A stretch of DNA of 64,000 nucleotides from Rheinheimera texasensis DSM 17496 (GCF_000711985.1 NZ_JONU01000008.1:575911-639910); one strand, 5' to 3'; shown: positions 1 through 9,125, counted from the first letter of the stretch. Made by a program: numbers and translations. The notes: generated by a model not told the origin, from the letters alone.

Positions 1-290
1 TGAGTGAACCGACTGATGTGTTGTTCCCGAGTCAACGGGGCGCACAAATGACGCGACAGACGTTCTGGCACCGGATTAAGTTTTATGCGAAAGTGGCCGG
101 CATTGACGCAGAGCTATCGCCGCATACGCTGCGGCACGCTTTTGCCACCCATTTATTGAACCACGGCGCGGATTTGCGCGTCGTACAGTTGTTACTGGGC
201 CACAGTGATCTGTCGACGACACAGATTTACACTCATGTCGCCCAGTTGCGGTTAAAGCAGTTACATCAGTTACATCATCCACGTGGTTAG
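1..290 (+). CDS. xerD: Tyrosine recombinase XerD, C-terminal part (5' truncated by window edge)
   Basis: Only the last ~96 codons are present; the reading frame is open from base 3 and starts upstream of the window. XerD works with XerC at the dif site to resolve chromosome dimers. The visible part is the end of the catalytic domain: [12 protein letters not shown] carries the HxxR motif, [10 protein letters not shown] the second catalytic His region, and TQIYTHV the nucleophilic Tyr. The HQLHHPRG tail is typical of XerD rather than XerC. The gene is followed 18 bp later by dsbC, the usual gammaproteobacterial order xerD-dsbC-recJ. Identification is secure from the C-terminus alone. Confidence 0.93.
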   Translation, partial: SEPTDVLFPSQRGAQMTRQTFWHRIKFYAKVAGIDAELSPHTLRHAFATHLLNHGADLRVVQLLLGHSDLSTTQIYTHVAQLRLKQLHQLHHPRG

Positions 291-308
291 GATGAACAAG
301 GAATTATC

Positions 309-1028
309 ATGAAAAAATTCTGTGTCGCATTGTTGCTGGCGTTGCCTTCGGTGTCTTTACTGGCGGCTCCCGCGGCCCTGCCGGTTGAGCCTAAATTAGC
401 CCAGCAACTGGCCGAACTGGGCCTTAAGCCAACGTCAGTGGCTAATGCGCCGGTTCCGGGATTGTTGCAGGTGTTTACCGACCGCGGGCTGTTTTTCGCA
501 AGCGCGGATGGCCAATATCTGATCCAGGGCGAAGTTTTTGATTTAAAGAACAAAGTGCATGTTAATGAAGAAGTGATGAAGCCAATGCGCCTGGCCGGCG
601 TCAAACAAATGGCGGCGTCAGCGATTGAGTTTAAAGCGAAAAACGAAAAATTCGCCGTGACAGTGTTTACCGATACCGATTGTGGTTACTGCCGCAAACT
701 GCACAGCGAAATGCAGGATTATCTGGATGCCGGCATCACAGTGCGTTACCTGGCTTATCCGCGTGGTGGTGAAAACAGCCAGACTTTCAGTACCTTAGAA
801 TCTATTTGGTGTTCAAAGGATAAACAGGGTGCGATGAATAAAGCCAAATCTGGCAGTGAAGTTTCTGTGGCGAAATGCGCCACAAACGTCGCGGCGCAGT
901 ATCACATGGGGCAAAGCTTTGGCATTAGCGGGACGCCTGCCTTAGTGTTACCGGACGGCAGTTTAATTCCAGGCTATCAACCGGCTGCAGCTTTAGCAGC
1001 CGCACTGACTCAGTTGGCGAAACGCTAA
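309..1028 (+). CDS. dsbC: Thiol:disulfide interchange protein DsbC
   Basis: Periplasmic protein-disulfide isomerase of 239 aa that reshuffles wrong disulfides and is kept reduced by DsbD. A Sec signal peptide (MKKF, then a hydrophobic run ending near AAPAAL, residues 1-20) precedes an N-terminal dimerisation domain (~25-85) and a thioredoxin-fold domain. The active site CGYC is at residues 125-128, and GTPALVLP near residue 215 gives the cis-proline loop. Two further cysteines, near 168 and 190, match the structural disulfide of the family. It starts at ATG 309 after AAGGAATTATC and ends 4 bp before recJ, so the two are probably cotranscribed with xerD. Confidence 0.95.
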   Translation: MKKFCVALLLALPSVSLLAAPAALPVEPKLAQQLAELGLKPTSVANAPVPGLLQVFTDRGLFFASADGQYLIQGEVFDLKNKVHVNEEVMKPMRLAGVKQMAASAIEFKAKNEKFAVTVFTDTDCGYCRKLHSEMQDYLDAGITVRYLAYPRGGENSQTFSTLESIWCSKDKQGAMNKAKSGSEVSVAKCATNVAAQYHMGQSFGISGTPALVLPDGSLIPGYQPAAALAAALTQLAKR

Positions 1029-1032
1029 GCTG

Positions 1033-2757
1033 ATGTCCCTGACTAAAACTTTGCAGATCAGGCCGGTGTCTGCCCCGGCCGCGTTTTCTTTACCGGTGCA
1101 TCCGGTGTTACAACGGCTATATGCGCACCGCGGGCTGGCTGATGCCAATGACCTGGCGCGCAGTGCACAACAACTGTTGCCTTATCAGTTGCTAAAAGGC
1201 ATGCCACAAGCTGTGGATTTATTGTTAGATGCCCGGCAGCGGCAACAACGCATTCTGATTGTCGGCGATTTTGACGCAGACGGCGCCACCAGCACCGCCA
1301 CATTGCTGGCTGGTTTACGTGCGCTTGGTTTTGCTAATGTCGATTTTCTGGTGCCAAACCGCTTTGAATATGGCTATGGCTTATCGGTCGAAATGGCTGA
1401 GCTGGCGCTTCAGCATGGTGCTGAACTGATTGTCACTGTCGACAACGGCATTTCCGCCATCGAAGGCGTGGCGCGGGCCAAAGCGGCCGGTGTGCGCGTG
1501 CTGGTCACGGACCATCACCTGGCGGGCAGCGAATTGCCGGACGCTGATGCCATTGTCAATCCAAATCAACCCGGCTGCGAATTTCCCAGTAAAGCGCTGG
1601 CGGGCGTCGGGGTGGCGTTTTATCTGCTGCTGGCGGTACGGGCCGCGCTGCGCGAGCAGGGCGCTTTTGCGTTAATACCAGAGCCAAATCTGGCTGAATT
1701 ATTGGATTTAGTCGCGCTGGGCACTGTGGCGGACGTAGTACCGCTGGATCGCAACAACCGCATTCTGGTGCATCAGGGCTTGCAGCGTATTCGTAGCGGC
1801 AAAGTGCGCCCCGGCATTCAGGCACTGATTGATGTGGCGAACCGCAAAGCCGCTAAGCTGACAGCGCAGGATTTTGGTTTTGCCTTAGCGCCACGGTTAA
1901 ATGCGGCTGGCCGACTGGATGATATGTCGATTGGCATCGCCTGTTTGTTATCGCCTGATATCAACAATGCACGGCGTTTGGCGGCAGAGCTGGATAGTCT
2001 CAATCTGGAACGTCGCGAAATAGAGCAGGGCATGCAAACCGAAGCGATGGCTGCGCTCAGTCGCTTGTCGTTGCAAAGTGCCGATTTACCTTCTTGTTTA
2101 TGTTTATACCAGAGTGACTGGCATCAGGGCGTGATCGGTATTCTGGCCGGACGCGTCAAAGAAGCCTGGCACAGACCGGTGATCGCTTTTGCCCGTGGCG
2201 ACAACGGTGAACTAAAAGGCTCAGCCCGTTCGGTCGCCGGTGTACACATGCGCGATTTACTCGAAGCGGTGTCGACGGCAGAACCGGGCCTGATTAAAAA
2301 ATTCGGTGGTCATGCCATGGCGGCGGGTCTTACTATCGCAGAAGCGCAGTTTGACGTTTTTGTGCAGGCATTGAGTAAGCAGGCCAGTCGCTTTATTCAG
2401 CCAGAACACTTAACTGCTGTGGTCTACAGCGACGGTGAATTACAGCCGCAGGAGTTGGATATCAGTCTGGCGCAACTGCTGCAAAACGCCGGGCCCTGGG
2501 GCCAGGCTTTTCCGGAGCCGGTATTTCATGGCCGGTTTAAGCTGGTGCAACAACGCTTGCTGGCGGAAAAACATTTGAAAATGATGTTGCAGGGCGCAGA
2601 CGGCAAACTCTTTGATGCCATCTGGTTTAATGCCGACATTAAAAGCTGGCCCAATCCACAAATTCAGCATGTGGAGCTGGCGTATCAGCTGGACATTAAC
2701 GAGTTTCGCGACCAGCAGAATCTGCAATTGCTGGTACGGCATTTATGGCCGGCCTGA
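1033..2757 (+). CDS. recJ: Single-stranded-DNA-specific exonuclease RecJ
   Basis: 5'-3' single-strand exonuclease (574 aa; E. coli ~577) used in RecFOR recombination, mismatch repair and base excision repair. DHH-family phosphoesterase motifs are visible: VGDFDADGATSTA (motif I, ~residues 77-89), TVDNG (~136), VTDHH (motif III, ~158) and the ADVVPL region. The DHHA1 domain carries GGHAMAAGLT (~430-439), and a C-terminal OB-like region follows. ATG 1033 lies 4 bp after dsbC. Position between dsbC and prfB is as in E. coli. Confidence 0.96.
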   Translation: MSLTKTLQIRPVSAPAAFSLPVHPVLQRLYAHRGLADANDLARSAQQLLPYQLLKGMPQAVDLLLDARQRQQRILIVGDFDADGATSTATLLAGLRALGFANVDFLVPNRFEYGYGLSVEMAELALQHGAELIVTVDNGISAIEGVARAKAAGVRVLVTDHHLAGSELPDADAIVNPNQPGCEFPSKALAGVGVAFYLLLAVRAALREQGAFALIPEPNLAELLDLVALGTVADVVPLDRNNRILVHQGLQRIRSGKVRPGIQALIDVANRKAAKLTAQDFGFALAPRLNAAGRLDDMSIGIACLLSPDINNARRLAAELDSLNLERREIEQGMQTEAMAALSRLSLQSADLPSCLCLYQSDWHQGVIGILAGRVKEAWHRPVIAFARGDNGELKGSARSVAGVHMRDLLEAVSTAEPGLIKKFGGHAMAAGLTIAEAQFDVFVQALSKQASRFIQPEHLTAVVYSDGELQPQELDISLAQLLQNAGPWGQAFPEPVFHGRFKLVQQRLLAEKHLKMMLQGADGKLFDAIWFNADIKSWPNPQIQHVELAYQLDINEFRDQQNLQLLVRHLWPA

Positions 2758-2765
2758 TGCCGGCC

Positions 2766-2790
2766 AGCAGCCAAGAGTGCGGCTGCTTTT
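2766..2790 (+). terminator. Possible weak intrinsic terminator after recJ
   Basis: AGCAGCC (2766-2772) and GGCTGCT (2781-2787) form a 7-bp stem with an 8-nt loop followed by TTTT. It sits between the recJ stop and the prfB promoter. The short U-tract makes it a weak candidate. Confidence 0.4.
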
Positions 2791-2839
2791 CGGCCATCCA
2801 TAACGCCGGAAAAGGCTGCACCTCAGGCTGAAATTTTGC

Positions 2840-2845
2840 TACAAT
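2840..2845 (+). promoter_or_regulatory. Probable prfB promoter (extended -10)
   Basis: TACAAT at 2840-2845 is preceded by TG one base upstream (TGCTACAAT), an extended -10 element; no convincing -35 is seen 17 bp upstream. It lies 33 bp before the prfB start codon. Inferred from sequence only. Confidence 0.45.
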
Positions 2846-2878
2846 CGGCGCCTATTTTTTCAGGTGTCTGGCAAAATC

Positions 2879-3977
2879 ATGTTTGAAGTCAATCCGGTTT
2901 ATAACAGTATCAAAGACTTAACTGAACGCACTAACGTGCTTCGGGGGTATCTTTGACTATGATGCAAAGAAAGAAAAGTTAGAAGAAGTCTCGCGCGAAC
3001 TGGAAGATTCTGCGGTCTGGAATAATCCGGAAAAAGCGCAGGCGCTCGGTAAAGAGCGCTCAGCGCTCGAGCAAATCGTCAATACTATCGATAAACTGGA
3101 CCAGGGCCTTGAAGATGTCGCCGGTCTGGTCGAGCTGGCAGTTGAAGCCGAAGACGAAGAGACTTTTGTTGAAGCCCAGACGGAGCTGGCAGACCTCGAA
3201 GCCCAGCTCGCCAAACTCGAATTCCGCCGGATGTTCTCCGGCAAAAATGACTCCAACCACTGCTTCCTCGACATTCAGGCCGGCTCTGGCGGTACTGAAG
3301 CGCAGGACTGGGCCAGCATGCTGATGCGGATGTATCTGCGCTGGGGCGAAGCCAAAGGTTTTAGCCCGGAACTGTATGAAGTCACAGACGGCGACGTCGC
3401 CGGCATCAAAGGTTGTACCATTCACTTTACCGGCGAATATGCCTACGGCTGGCTGCGCACGGAAACTGGCGTGCACCGTTTAGTGCGTAAAAGCCCGTTT
3501 GATTCCGGTAACCGCCGCCACACCTCGTTTGCGTCGGTGTTTGTGTCGCCGGAAATCGACGACGACATCGAAATCGAAATCAACCCGGCCGATTTACGCA
3601 TCGACACCTACCGAGCCTCGGGCGCCGGTGGTCAGCACGTCAACAGAACCGATTCTGCGGTGCGGATCACCCACATTCCGACCAACATCGTGGTGCAGTG
3701 TCAGAACGACCGTTCGCAGCATAAAAACCGCGACAACGCCTTTAAACAACTGCGTGCCAAACTCTATGAGTTTGAATTGCAAAAACAAAATGCGGAAAAA
3801 CAAGCACTGGAAGACACCAAGTCCGATATCGGCTGGGGTAGTCAAATCCGCTCTTACGTGCTGGATGATTCGCGCATCAAAGATTTGCGCACCGGTGTCG
3901 AAACGCGTAATACCCAGTCTGTACTGGACGGGGATTTGGACAAATTTATCGAAGCCAGCTTAAAAGCCGGTTTGTAA
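2879..3977 (+). CDS. prfB: Peptide chain release factor 2, with programmed +1 frameshift
   Basis: RF2 recognises UGA and UAA and triggers peptidyl-tRNA hydrolysis. The gene reads from ATG 2879 for 25 codons, meets an in-frame TGA at 2954-2956 as codon 26, and continues in the +1 frame from base 2955. The coding join is 2879-2953 plus 2955-3977. The product is 365 aa, the same length as E. coli RF2. In the joined protein the tripeptide anticodon SPF falls at residues 205-207 and the catalytic GGQ at 250-252. The shift site keeps the SD-like GGGGG, the CTT slippery codon and TGAC. An annotation that ignores the shift would wrongly start at 3231 and lose the N-terminal domain. Followed by lysS 26 bp later. 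Confidence 0.97.
2942..2957 (+). promoter_or_regulatory. prfB +1 programmed frameshift signal
   Basis: CGGGGGTATCTTTGAC contains an internal Shine-Dalgarno-like G-run three bases before the CTT slippery codon, then the UGA stop followed by C (a weak termination context). This is the canonical autoregulatory element: low RF2 slows termination at UGA and lets the ribosome slip +1. Confidence 0.97.
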
Positions 3978-4003
3978 TTTTCGCTTAAAATCAGGAACTT
4001 AAA

Positions 4004-5530
4004 ATGTCTGAACAGAATACTCCGATTGAAGAACATCAGGACGTCAATAAGCTGATCGCCGAGCGGAAACATAAGCTGGCTGCGCTGCGTGAACAGGGTA
4101 ATCCGTTCCCGAATGATTTCCGTCGTGACGCCACTTCAGAGCAGATCCTGGCGCAATATGAGCATCTGAGCAAAGAAGAGCTGGAAGAGAAAAAAATCCG
4201 CGTGACTGTGGCCGGCCGTATGATGCTGCGCCGTATTATGGGCAAAGCCAGCTTCACCACTATTCAGGACGTTGGTGGCAAAATTCAGCTGTATGTTGCC
4301 CGCGACAGCCTGGCGGAAAATGTCTACAACGAAGGCTTTAAAAAGTGGGACTTAGGCGACATCGTCGGTGGCAGCGGCACGCTGTTTAAAACCCAGACCG
4401 GCGAGCTGACAGTGTGGCTGGATGAAATTCGTTTACTGACCAAAGCGCTGCGCCCACTGCCGGATAAATTCCACGGTTTAACTGATCAGGAAGCCTGTTA
4501 CCGTCAGCGTTATCTGGACCTCATCGTCAACGAGCAGTCACGTAAAACCTTCTTAATCCGTTCAAAAACAGTGGCCTATATCCGCCAGTTTTTTAACAGT
4601 AAGGGCTTTTTAGAAGTCGAAACCCCAATGCTGCAAAGCATCCCGGGTGGCGCTTCAGCCCGGCCGTTTGAAACCCACCACAATGCGCTGGATATGCAGA
4701 TGTTCCTGCGTATCGCACCAGAGCTGTACTTAAAGCGCTTGGTGGTCGGTGGTTTTGAAAAAGTATTTGAACTGAACCGTAACTTCCGTAACGAAGGCGT
4801 GTCGACGCGGCATAACCCGGAATTCACTATGCTGGAATTCTACTGGGCATATGCCGATTATAACGACTTGATGGACCTGACCGAAGAGCTGTTCCGCGGC
4901 TTAGCGCAGTCAGTGCTCGGCACCACAGAAGTGCCATATCAGGGCCATATTTTCGATTTCGGCAAACCATTTGCGCGTATGTCAGTGACTGAATCTATCC
5001 TGCACTACAACCCAGATGTGAAGCTGGAACAGCTGACCACGCGTGAAGCAGTTGCCACATTGGCGAAATCCTTAGGCATTGAAGTCAAAGCCAATTACGG
5101 TCACGGCCGTATTCTGATGGAAGTGTTTGACGAGCTGGTCGAAACCAAGCTGCAACAGCCAACTTTTATCACTGAATACCCGGCCGAGATTTCGCCGCTG
5201 GCCCGTCGCAACGACCACAACCCGGAGATCACTGACCGCTTTGAATTCTTCATCGGCGGCCGCGAACTGGGTAACGGCTTCAGCGAGCTGAACGACGCTG
5301 AAGATCAGGCAGAACGCTTCCGCGAACAAGTCGCGCAAAAAGAAGCCGGCGACGACGAAGCCATGTACTACGACGAAGATTTCGTCACAGCACTGGAACA
5401 CGGTTTACCACCAACCGCAGGCCAGGGCATCGGTATCGACCGTCTGGTGATGTTACTGGCCGACGCGCCAAGCATCCGCGACGTCATCCTGTTCCCGCAT
5501 ATGCGTCACAGCGACAAACACGGCAGCTAA
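4004..5530 (+). CDS. lysS: Lysyl-tRNA synthetase, class II
   Basis: Charges tRNA-Lys in the cytoplasm; 508 aa, the usual size of LysS/LysU. An N-terminal OB-fold anticodon-binding domain (~residues 60-150, with [16 protein letters not shown]) leads into the class II catalytic core. Motif 1 is around [16 protein letters not shown], motif 2 is [20 protein letters not shown], and motif 3 is [12 protein letters not shown] near the C-terminus. ATG 4004 follows CAGGAACTTAAA. The prfB-lysS pair is conserved across gammaproteobacteria, and a strong terminator follows. Confidence 0.97.
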   Translation: MSEQNTPIEEHQDVNKLIAERKHKLAALREQGNPFPNDFRRDATSEQILAQYEHLSKEELEEKKIRVTVAGRMMLRRIMGKASFTTIQDVGGKIQLYVARDSLAENVYNEGFKKWDLGDIVGGSGTLFKTQTGELTVWLDEIRLLTKALRPLPDKFHGLTDQEACYRQRYLDLIVNEQSRKTFLIRSKTVAYIRQFFNSKGFLEVETPMLQSIPGGASARPFETHHNALDMQMFLRIAPELYLKRLVVGGFEKVFELNRNFRNEGVSTRHNPEFTMLEFYWAYADYNDLMDLTEELFRGLAQSVLGTTEVPYQGHIFDFGKPFARMSVTESILHYNPDVKLEQLTTREAVATLAKSLGIEVKANYGHGRILMEVFDELVETKLQQPTFITEYPAEISPLARRNDHNPEITDRFEFFIGGRELGNGFSELNDAEDQAERFREQVAQKEAGDDEAMYYDEDFVTALEHGLPPTAGQGIGIDRLVMLLADAPSIRDVILFPHMRHSDKHGS

Positions 5531-5545
5531 GCTGTTGATGTGATG

Positions 5546-5573
5546 AAAAAAACCACCTTCGGGTGGTTTTTTT
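5546..5573 (+). terminator. Intrinsic terminator of prfB-lysS
   Basis: A 12-bp perfect stem (AAAAAAACCACC / GGTGGTTTTTTT) around a TTCG tetraloop, with the U-tract as its 3' arm, 15 bp after the lysS stop. Confidence 0.93.
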
Positions 5574-5859
5574 ATGCACAAAGGCCTGACCCCACCCCGT
5601 CCTTTCCGCTCAAAGCTGTTACCTCCAGACTCCAACAAAGCCAGCAGCGGTAGCCGCGGAGTGAGCGATCAAAAGTGAGCGCGGGAGGCGCGAACGGGCG
5701 AACGCAGTGGTGGCGGTGTTGGCTTTGCCTCGACAAAGAAGCTGTTCGTTTAAAGCCGCTAATCCAACCCCCCAACAACCCAGTTTTTCGCTGAAAACCA
5801 ATCAGACGACTTCCGCACCAAACCAGGCATCAACCCATACAAAATATTAATAAAACACG
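5574..5859. other. Gene-poor intergenic stretch with an unexplained inverted-repeat element
   Basis: No credible gene between the lysS terminator and the TonB-receptor control region. It is G+C-rich and purine-skewed around 5650-5710, unlike the AT-rich promoter just downstream. CAAAGCCAGCAGCGG (5636-5650) and GCGGTGTTGGCTTTG (5713-5727) form imperfect inverted repeats (12 of 15 pair). AAGCTGTT occurs on both sides, near 5613 and 5749. It could be a degenerate repeat unit or a structured RNA; neither can be shown here. Confidence 0.5.
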
Positions 5860-5878
5860 AATAGGAGTAATTCCTATT
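5860..5878. promoter_or_regulatory. Perfect 19-bp palindrome upstream of the TonB receptor
   Basis: AATAGGA-GTAAT-TCCTATT, 7-bp perfect arms with a 5-bp centre, lying 5 bp before the probable Fur site. Likely an operator, but no regulator can be named from sequence. Confidence 0.5.
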
Positions 5879-5882
5879 TGCA

Positions 5883-5901
5883 AATGAGAATAGATCTCGA
5901 T
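5883..5901. promoter_or_regulatory. Probable Fur box
   Basis: AATGAGAATAGATCTCGAT resembles the 19-bp Fur consensus: the left half matches 8 of 9, the right half is weak (4 of 9). It lies 55 bp upstream of a siderophore-receptor start codon, where iron repression is expected. Confidence 0.6.
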
Positions 5902-5956
5902 ACCATGTCGCCCGAAAACTACAGCAGCCGTACCGGCAGTAAAAAGGGATCTGACC

Positions 5957-8242
5957 ATGTCGTTAATCAAATCAAAGAAACATTCTCAACCTTATCCGGC
6001 CGCTCTGGCCTCGGCGCTGATGCTGGCGATGCCGGCTGCTTATGCGCAGGACACCGGCAAACTGGCCGAAGTGGAAGTCAAAGGCAGTGCGATTTCAACC
6101 GAACTCATCGCCGAAAAAGCCAGCTCTGCCAAACAAGTGAAGCCGCTGGTCGATACCCCGCAGACCATAGTGGTGCTGAAAAAAGAGCTGTTCCAGCAGC
6201 AACAAGCCAACACCTTATCTGAAACCCTGCGCAACACGCCGGGTATCACCATGCTGATGGGTGAAAACGGCAACACCGCGACCGGTGATTCGATTTTTAT
6301 GCGTGGTTTTGATACACAAAGCAGCATCTACGTGGATGGCATCCGCGATTTAGGCACTATCAGCCGCGATACTTTTAACACCGAACAAGTGGAAATCGCC
6401 AAAGGCCCGGCCGGCGTCGATAACGGTCGTGGTGCATCCTCTGGCTATATCAATATGAGCAGCAAAGCGGCGACGCTGGATAGCTTTATCACCGGCAGTG
6501 CAACAGTAGGCACCGGTTCACACAAACGCGTCAGCGCCGACGTGAACCAGACGCTGGCTATCGACAATGCGGCTATTCGCGTCAACTTACTGCGCCAGGA
6601 CAGTGGTGTGCCGGGCCGTGATATCGTCGAAAACAATATCACCGGCATTGCCACTTCGCTGGCGTTTGGCCTGAACACTGAAACCCGCACCACACTGAAC
6701 CTGCTGCACGTACAACAAGACAATATTCCGGATGGCGGCGTGCCGACTATTGGCCTGGAAGGCTTTTACAGTGCCGCTATTGCCACAGCATTCCCAAACA
6801 ACACGGCACCGGCTTTTGGCAAAGTAGACCGCGAAAGCTTCTATGGCAGCAAAAACGACTTTGATCACGTCGTCGCGGATATGCTGACACTGAAGGTCGA
6901 ACATGATTTTGCTGATAACGTGAAGCTGCAAAATACCAGCCGTTATGGCGTGTCATCACAAGATTATATTCTGACCGGCGTGAATACCGGCAACGGCATC
7001 ACAGTGCCGGCAGCGACCAAAAATGACCTGAATACCTGGACAGTCAATCGCAACCGCCAAGGTAAAGATCAGCAAAACCAGCTGCTGATTAACCAGACCA
7101 ACCTGAATGCCACGCTGCAGCAGGGCAGTCTGACGCACAATATTGCCTCTGGTATTGAATTCAGCTTTGAAAGTCAGTTGAACTACACGCTGGGCTTACC
7201 GACCGGCACGACTCAGGTCAATGCCAATCTTTACAACCCTTCGACTGCAGACGTGTTCGCATTACCAGTCCGCACTGGCGCGAAAACTGACGGCAATACC
7301 AGTACTGCCGCTTTATATCTGCTGGATACCATTGATTTAAATGCGCAGTGGCAAATCAGCGCCGGCGTGCGTGCTGAGCACTACAACACTGATACTAATC
7401 TGATCACGGTGCAAGCAGCCGCCACTCCACAAACAGTTCCGGTGGGTACTTTAATCGGTTCACAAGCGCGTAAATCTGACAATTTGCTGAGCTATAAAGT
7501 AGGCACTACTTACAAACCAACAGAGAATGGTTCGGTGTATCTGTCTTATGCCACGTCACAATTGCCACCGGGCGGCACTAACTTCTCGCTGAGCACTGCG
7601 GCGACGAACCAGAACAACCCGATGCTGGACCCGCAAAAAGGCACAAACCTGGAACTGGGTACTAAGTGGCAGTTACTGGATAAAAACCTGTTCGCGACCG
7701 CGGCCTTGTTTGAAACCGTCAATAAAAACGAACTGGTGCGCGATGATCTGAATACCTATGTACCGGTTGGTGAGAAAACCGTACGTGGCCTCGAGCTGGC
7801 GCTGGTCGGTTCACCACTGCAGAATTTTGAACTGAATGCCGGGATCGCGCTGATGAATCCAAAAATCACCCGTGGCGCTTTATACAGTAGCGCTCCAACG
7901 GATGGTGGTGTGATCCAGTGGACGCCAAAAACCACTTTCACGGTGTGGGGCACATACACGCTGGAAAAACTGAAGCTGGGCGGTGGTGCCCGCTACATGG
8001 ATTCAGTCGCCCGTTCCAATACTACAAACCTGGTAGCTGCGACCAACTCGATGCTGGAAGTGCCGGATTATTGGGTGGTGGATGCGATGGCGACCTATGA
8101 GGTGAATCCGACAGTGACAGTGCAATTTAACCTGTATAACCTGCTGGACGAAGAATATGTGCAGTCACTGAATAACGGCGGCGGTCGTTACCATCAGGGC
8201 GCGCCACGTTCGGCCAAGCTGGGTGTGAATGTCGCGTTCTAA
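5957..8242 (+). CDS. TonB-dependent catecholate siderophore receptor (Fiu-like)
   Basis: Outer-membrane beta-barrel receptor of 761 aa, predicted to import a ferric catecholate (or monocatechol) siderophore using TonB energy. A signal peptide (basic MSLIKSKK start, hydrophobic segment, cleavage after AYAQ near residue 31) is followed by a TonB-box-like EVEVKG (~39-44). The plug domain follows (~60-170, with IFMRGFDTQSSIYVDGIRDLG and VEIAKGPAGVDNGRG), then a 22-strand-type barrel ending in a terminal aromatic (LGVNVAF). ATG 5957 has AAAGGGA seven bases upstream. Downstream is a YbiX-family dioxygenase, matching the E. coli fiu/ybiX neighbourhood and supporting the Fiu subgroup. Substrate is inferred, not shown. 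Confidence 0.88.
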   Translation: MSLIKSKKHSQPYPAALASALMLAMPAAYAQDTGKLAEVEVKGSAISTELIAEKASSAKQVKPLVDTPQTIVVLKKELFQQQQANTLSETLRNTPGITMLMGENGNTATGDSIFMRGFDTQSSIYVDGIRDLGTISRDTFNTEQVEIAKGPAGVDNGRGASSGYINMSSKAATLDSFITGSATVGTGSHKRVSADVNQTLAIDNAAIRVNLLRQDSGVPGRDIVENNITGIATSLAFGLNTETRTTLNLLHVQQDNIPDGGVPTIGLEGFYSAAIATAFPNNTAPAFGKVDRESFYGSKNDFDHVVADMLTLKVEHDFADNVKLQNTSRYGVSSQDYILTGVNTGNGITVPAATKNDLNTWTVNRNRQGKDQQNQLLINQTNLNATLQQGSLTHNIASGIEFSFESQLNYTLGLPTGTTQVNANLYNPSTADVFALPVRTGAKTDGNTSTAALYLLDTIDLNAQWQISAGVRAEHYNTDTNLITVQAAATPQTVPVGTLIGSQARKSDNLLSYKVGTTYKPTENGSVYLSYATSQLPPGGTNFSLSTAATNQNNPMLDPQKGTNLELGTKWQLLDKNLFATAALFETVNKNELVRDDLNTYVPVGEKTVRGLELALVGSPLQNFELNAGIALMNPKITRGALYSSAPTDGGVIQWTPKTTFTVWGTYTLEKLKLGGGARYMDSVARSNTTNLVAATNSMLEVPDYWVVDAMATYEVNPTVTVQFNLYNLLDEEYVQSLNNGGGRYHQGAPRSAKLGVNVAF

Positions 8243-8278
8243 GTTGATGCGTTCCGAACCTGAGTTAAGCGAAATCTG

Positions 8279-8301
8279 AGGCAGCCCCAGGGCTGCCTTT
8301 T
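8279..8301 (+). terminator. Possible terminator between the receptor gene and ybiX
   Basis: A self-complementary AGGCAGCCC/GGGCTGCCT block followed by TTTT. It ends only 17 bp before the next start codon, so it may act as a partial attenuator rather than a full stop. Confidence 0.5.
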
Positions 8302-8317
8302 CCCATTGAGGTATCTG

Positions 8318-8998
8318 ATGTTATTACATATTCCTGCCGTGTTAAGCAAAACCGAAGTGGCCGAGTTCCGCCGTTTGCTGGCGCAAAGTAGCTGGACTGA
8401 TGGCCGCGCGACAGTCGGGCCGCAAGGGGCACAAGTCAAGCACAACCGCCAGTTACCGGTCGACAGCCCGTTGGCGCGGGAGCTGGGCGCACTGATTTTG
8501 CAGCGTTTGTATCAGCATCCGCAGTTTTTGTCGGCCGCCTTGCCGCTGCGCACAGTGCCACCGTTGTTTAATGCCTACAGCGGCGGCGAGCATTATGGTT
8601 TACATGTCGATGGCGCAATCCGGATTTTACCGGGCAGCACTTTAAGCTTAAGAACCGACGTCTCCTCGACGTTGTTTTTGTCCGAACCGGACGAATACGA
8701 CGGTGGTGAATTGCAGGTGATGGACACTTATGGCGAACATCAGGTCAAACTGCCGGCCGGTGATTTGATTTTGTATCCGTCGACCAGCCTGCATCAGGTG
8801 TTGCCGGTCACGCGTGGCGAGCGGGTCTGCAGTTTCTTCTGGAGCCAGAGCCAAATTCGCGATGACGCCAAACGCGCGTTGTTGTATTCGCTGGATCAGC
8901 AAATCCAGAGCCTGCGCCAGCAGCTGGGTGATAGCAGCGAAGTGCTGGCGTTGACCGGGCATTATCATAATCTGCTTAGAATGTGGGCCGAGATATGA
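8318..8998 (+). CDS. Fe(II)/2-oxoglutarate-dependent dioxygenase, PKHD-type (YbiX/PiuC family)
   Basis: Predicted cytoplasmic iron- and 2-oxoglutarate-dependent hydroxylase of 226 aa (E. coli YbiX 225 aa), regularly paired with Fiu/PiuA-type siderophore receptors; its substrate is not established. The double-stranded beta-helix metal site is visible as HVDG (HxD) in the [10 protein letters not shown] region and the distal His in [11 protein letters not shown], followed by [10 protein letters not shown], which carries the 2-oxoglutarate-binding Arg. ATG 8318 is preferred to the TTG 12 bases upstream because TGAGG lies six bases before it. Probably iron-regulated with the preceding receptor. 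Confidence 0.9.
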   Translation: MLLHIPAVLSKTEVAEFRRLLAQSSWTDGRATVGPQGAQVKHNRQLPVDSPLARELGALILQRLYQHPQFLSAALPLRTVPPLFNAYSGGEHYGLHVDGAIRILPGSTLSLRTDVSSTLFLSEPDEYDGGELQVMDTYGEHQVKLPAGDLILYPSTSLHQVLPVTRGERVCSFFWSQSQIRDDAKRALLYSLDQQIQSLRQQLGDSSEVLALTGHYHNLLRMWAEI

Positions 8999-9125
8999 TA
9001 TCCCCTTCGTCCTTGAAAATTCGGGGGTGTTGGCTGCCTTCACTCACGGCAATCGCATAGACAACTATGCTCATGCCGATTCGCTCAGTTGCCGCCTACC
9101 CGAATCTCCAATGACTTTGGGGATA
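8999..9125. repeat. 127-bp imperfect palindromic element (MITE- or REP-like)
   Basis: Begins at the base after the ybiX stop codon. Termini are exact 7-bp inverted repeats (TATCCCC at 8999-9005, GGGGATA at 9119-9125). Nested inside are ATTCGGG (9019-9025)/CCCGAAT (9099-9105), CGGCA/TGCCG and GCATAG/CTATGC, closing on an ACAA loop at 9061-9064. Outer arms pair at about 19 of 25 positions. It encodes nothing. The architecture suits a non-autonomous mobile repeat or a strongly folded RNA; copy number cannot be tested from one window. Confidence 0.7.

Noticed and set aside
3231..3977. prfB as an independent shorter gene starting at ATG 3231
   Set aside because: It lacks the N-terminal RF2 domain, which is encoded upstream and joined by the frameshift; the joined protein has the exact family length and motif positions.
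5878..6222. 114-codon open frame overlapping the start of the TonB receptor
   Set aside because: It overlaps the Fur-site region and the receptor in another frame, while the receptor has a clear signal peptide, RBS and full domain set.
8303..8317. Upstream TTG start for the YbiX-type gene
   Set aside because: The GAGG motif is positioned for ATG 8318, which also gives the normal family length.
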